From contig JAJZCS010000096.1 in assembly GCA_021829055.1 (NCBI GenBank), positions 1 through 7,264 on the forward strand: a stretch of 7,264 nucleotides of DNA, read 5' to 3'. The number at the start of each line of letters is the position of its first letter. The stretch's first letter is position 1. The notes beneath the pieces were generated by a model. The model searched no databases. It worked only from the letters and a program-made list of their open reading frames with translations, and had not been told where the DNA came from. This DNA comes from Pseudomonadota bacterium. GTDB lineage: Bacteria > Pseudomonadota > Alphaproteobacteria > Acetobacterales > Acetobacteraceae. Shown here piece by piece: positions 6,103 to 7,264 of the stretch. A program made the translations under genes and the position numbers.

Positions 6103-7264
6103 GCGCGCCGGCGATTCTCCCTGACGCCCTGGAAGCCATGTGCGTACCGCCGCACTCGGTTGCAGCTGAGCAATCGGTGCTGGGCGGGCTGATGCTCGAT
6201 CATTCGCGCTGGGCCGACGTTGCCGAGCGCCTGCGCGAAGAGGATTTCTACCGCCAAGAGCACCGCCTGCTGTTTCGCGCCATTTCCGAGTTGGCCAAAA
6301 GCCAATTACCCTTCGACACCGTGACCGTGTCCGAGTGGCTGCAAAGGCGCGGCCAACTGGAACAGGCGGGGGGCTTTGCGTATCTCGGAACGCTCCAACT
6401 CCACACGGCGACCGCCGCCAATGTGTGCACCTACGCCGACATCGTGCACCAGTGCTCGATGCGCAGGCAGTTGATCCCGATGAATGGCGAAGGGGTGGAC
6501 GCGGCGCGGACGGGTGCCCCACCCGCGGCCGAGATTGCCGCGCGGTTCACTGCGAGCCCTGCGCCACATGCACGCGCTCAAAATGGCCTGGAAGTGCTGG
6601 GCAGCCCGCGCGCGGTGACGCGGCGCATAACGGATATCCCCACCGAAAGGCTCGCATGGCTATGGCCCAGCCGCATTCCGCTGGGCAAAGTCACGGTTTT
6701 TTCCGGCGATCCTGGCTTGGGCAAAAGTTTAGTGACGCTCGCCATCGCCGCCGCCGTCTCGTGCGGTTCATGTTGGCCCTGCCGTGAAGGCACCGCTCCG
6801 CTTGGCGACGTGATGCTTGTGAGTGCCGAAGACGATCCGGCCGACACGATCCGGCCACGGCTGGAAGCCGCCAACGCTGACTTGCACCGTATTCACGTGC
6901 TGGACGCGGTTGAATTTGTTGACGCCGATGGTAGGCCGCAGCGCCGACCGTGGAATTTTACGGACATGGATGCACTTGGGACACGGCTTGCCGCATTACC
7001 TGAATGCCGTCTTGTGATCGTGGACCCGTTGAGTGCGTACCTCGCGGGAACGGATAGCCACAAGAACTCCGACGTGCGGGCGCTCTTGGCCCCGCTGGCG
7101 GAAATGGCAAGCCGCCAGCGTGTCGCAGTTCTTTGCGTGTCGCACCTCAACAAATCAGCCGGTCCCGCCATGTACCGTACCACCGGGAGCTTGGCCTTTG
7201 TCGCCGCCGCGCGCGCGGTGTATGGCGTCGCTAAGGACCAAAACAACGCCAGCCGCCGGCTAAT
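6099..7264 (+). CDS. DnaB N-terminal domain fused to RepA-like (AAA_25) ATPase, replication helicase candidate, 3' end outside the window
   Basis: The frame from GTG 6099 stays open for 388 codons to the window end. Residues 17 to about 126 are a clear DnaB N-terminal domain: PPHSVAAEQSVLGGLML, EEDFYRQEHRLLF, GQLEQAGGFAYLGTL, then YADIVHQCSMRRQLI. In DnaB this domain contacts primase and helps form the hexamer. A linker (about 127-185) leads into an ATPase with Walker A GDPGLGKS (203-210, Lys209), a VSAEDD motif with likely catalytic Glu244, Walker B LVIVDP (305-310, Asp309) and SHLNKSAG (348-355). This ATPase resembles AAA_25/RepA helicases more than the DnaB C-terminal domain. The GTG overlaps the previous stop (GTGA, 6099-6102), and GGGAA (6086-6090) lies eight bases upstream. 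ATG 6138 is a poorer alternative start. The likely role is a hexameric helicase or primase-recruiting protein that replicates the excised element. High GC matches the integrase. Confidence 0.9.
   Translation, partial: MSAPAILPDALEAMCVPPHSVAAEQSVLGGLMLDHSRWADVAERLREEDFYRQEHRLLFRAISELAKSQLPFDTVTVSEWLQRRGQLEQAGGFAYLGTLQLHTATAANVCTYADIVHQCSMRRQLIPMNGEGVDAARTGAPPAAEIAARFTASPAPHARAQNGLEVLGSPRAVTRRITDIPTERLAWLWPSRIPLGKVTVFSGDPGLGKSLVTLAIAAAVSCGSCWPCREGTAPLGDVMLVSAEDDPADTIRPRLEAANADLHRIHVLDAVEFVDADGRPQRRPWNFTDMDALGTRLAALPECRLVIVDPLSAYLAGTDSHKNSDVRALLAPLAEMASRQRVAVLCVSHLNKSAGPAMYRTTGSLAFVAAARAVYGVAKDQNNASRRL

Noticed and set aside
6335..6787. A 150-codon + strand frame overlapping the helicase gene.
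   Set aside because: The overlapping frame from 6099 encodes clear DnaB-N and Walker A motifs; the other product is low-complexity Arg/Gly-rich as expected for an out-of-frame reading.
1..7264. CRISPR arrays, insertion sequences and transposase genes.
   Set aside because: No regularly spaced repeats, terminal inverted repeats of usable length or transposase motifs were seen on either strand.

Overview
The window reads as the left end of an integrative genetic element (a genomic island or satellite-like element) inserted at the 3' end of an elongator tRNA-Met gene, probably in a beta- or gammaproteobacterium. That host assignment rests on the CCA-encoding tRNA-Met with a typical proteobacterial acceptor stem, the P4-type tyrosine integrase beside it, and a backbone of fairly high GC. 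Hand counts of 60-base lines gave about 70% GC in the integrase and helicase genes. The species cannot be named from the sequence. The right end of the element and its second attachment site lie outside the window.

Layout, all genes on the + strand: (1) 1-64, the 3' part of tRNA-Met(CAU), whose end is the presumed attachment site. (2) 65-300, non-coding DNA with iterated and inverted copies of an ACGGTAAC motif, likely recombination or regulatory sites. (3) 301-1506, P4-family integrase. (4) 1650-4907, a 1085-residue single-chain restriction-modification enzyme with a PD-(D/E)XK-like nuclease end, an N6-adenine methylase core and a type ISP-like specificity end, but no helicase domain. (5) 5036-5542, an unrecognised 168-residue protein with a possible C-terminal helix-turn-helix. 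(6) 5628-5831 and 5857-6102, two small AlpA/excisionase-like DNA-binding proteins in tandem. (7) 6099-7264, a gene open to the end of the window that joins a DnaB-type N-terminal domain to a RepA-like (AAA_25) ATPase. It starts inside the stop codon of the gene before it.

The working model is that the integrase and one or both AlpA-like proteins control integration, excision and early transcription, and that the DnaB-N/RepA-like protein serves replication of the excised element. The restriction-modification enzyme, perhaps with the 168-residue protein, would be defence cargo placed between integrase and alpA. The cargo stretch is clearly poorer in GC than the flanking backbone (sampled lines 43-65% against about 70%), which supports a mosaic origin. 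The most unusual points are the helicase-less nuclease-methylase, the DnaB-N/RepA-like fusion, the repeat cluster beside the attachment site, and an 11-bp perfect hairpin inside the unknown gene.
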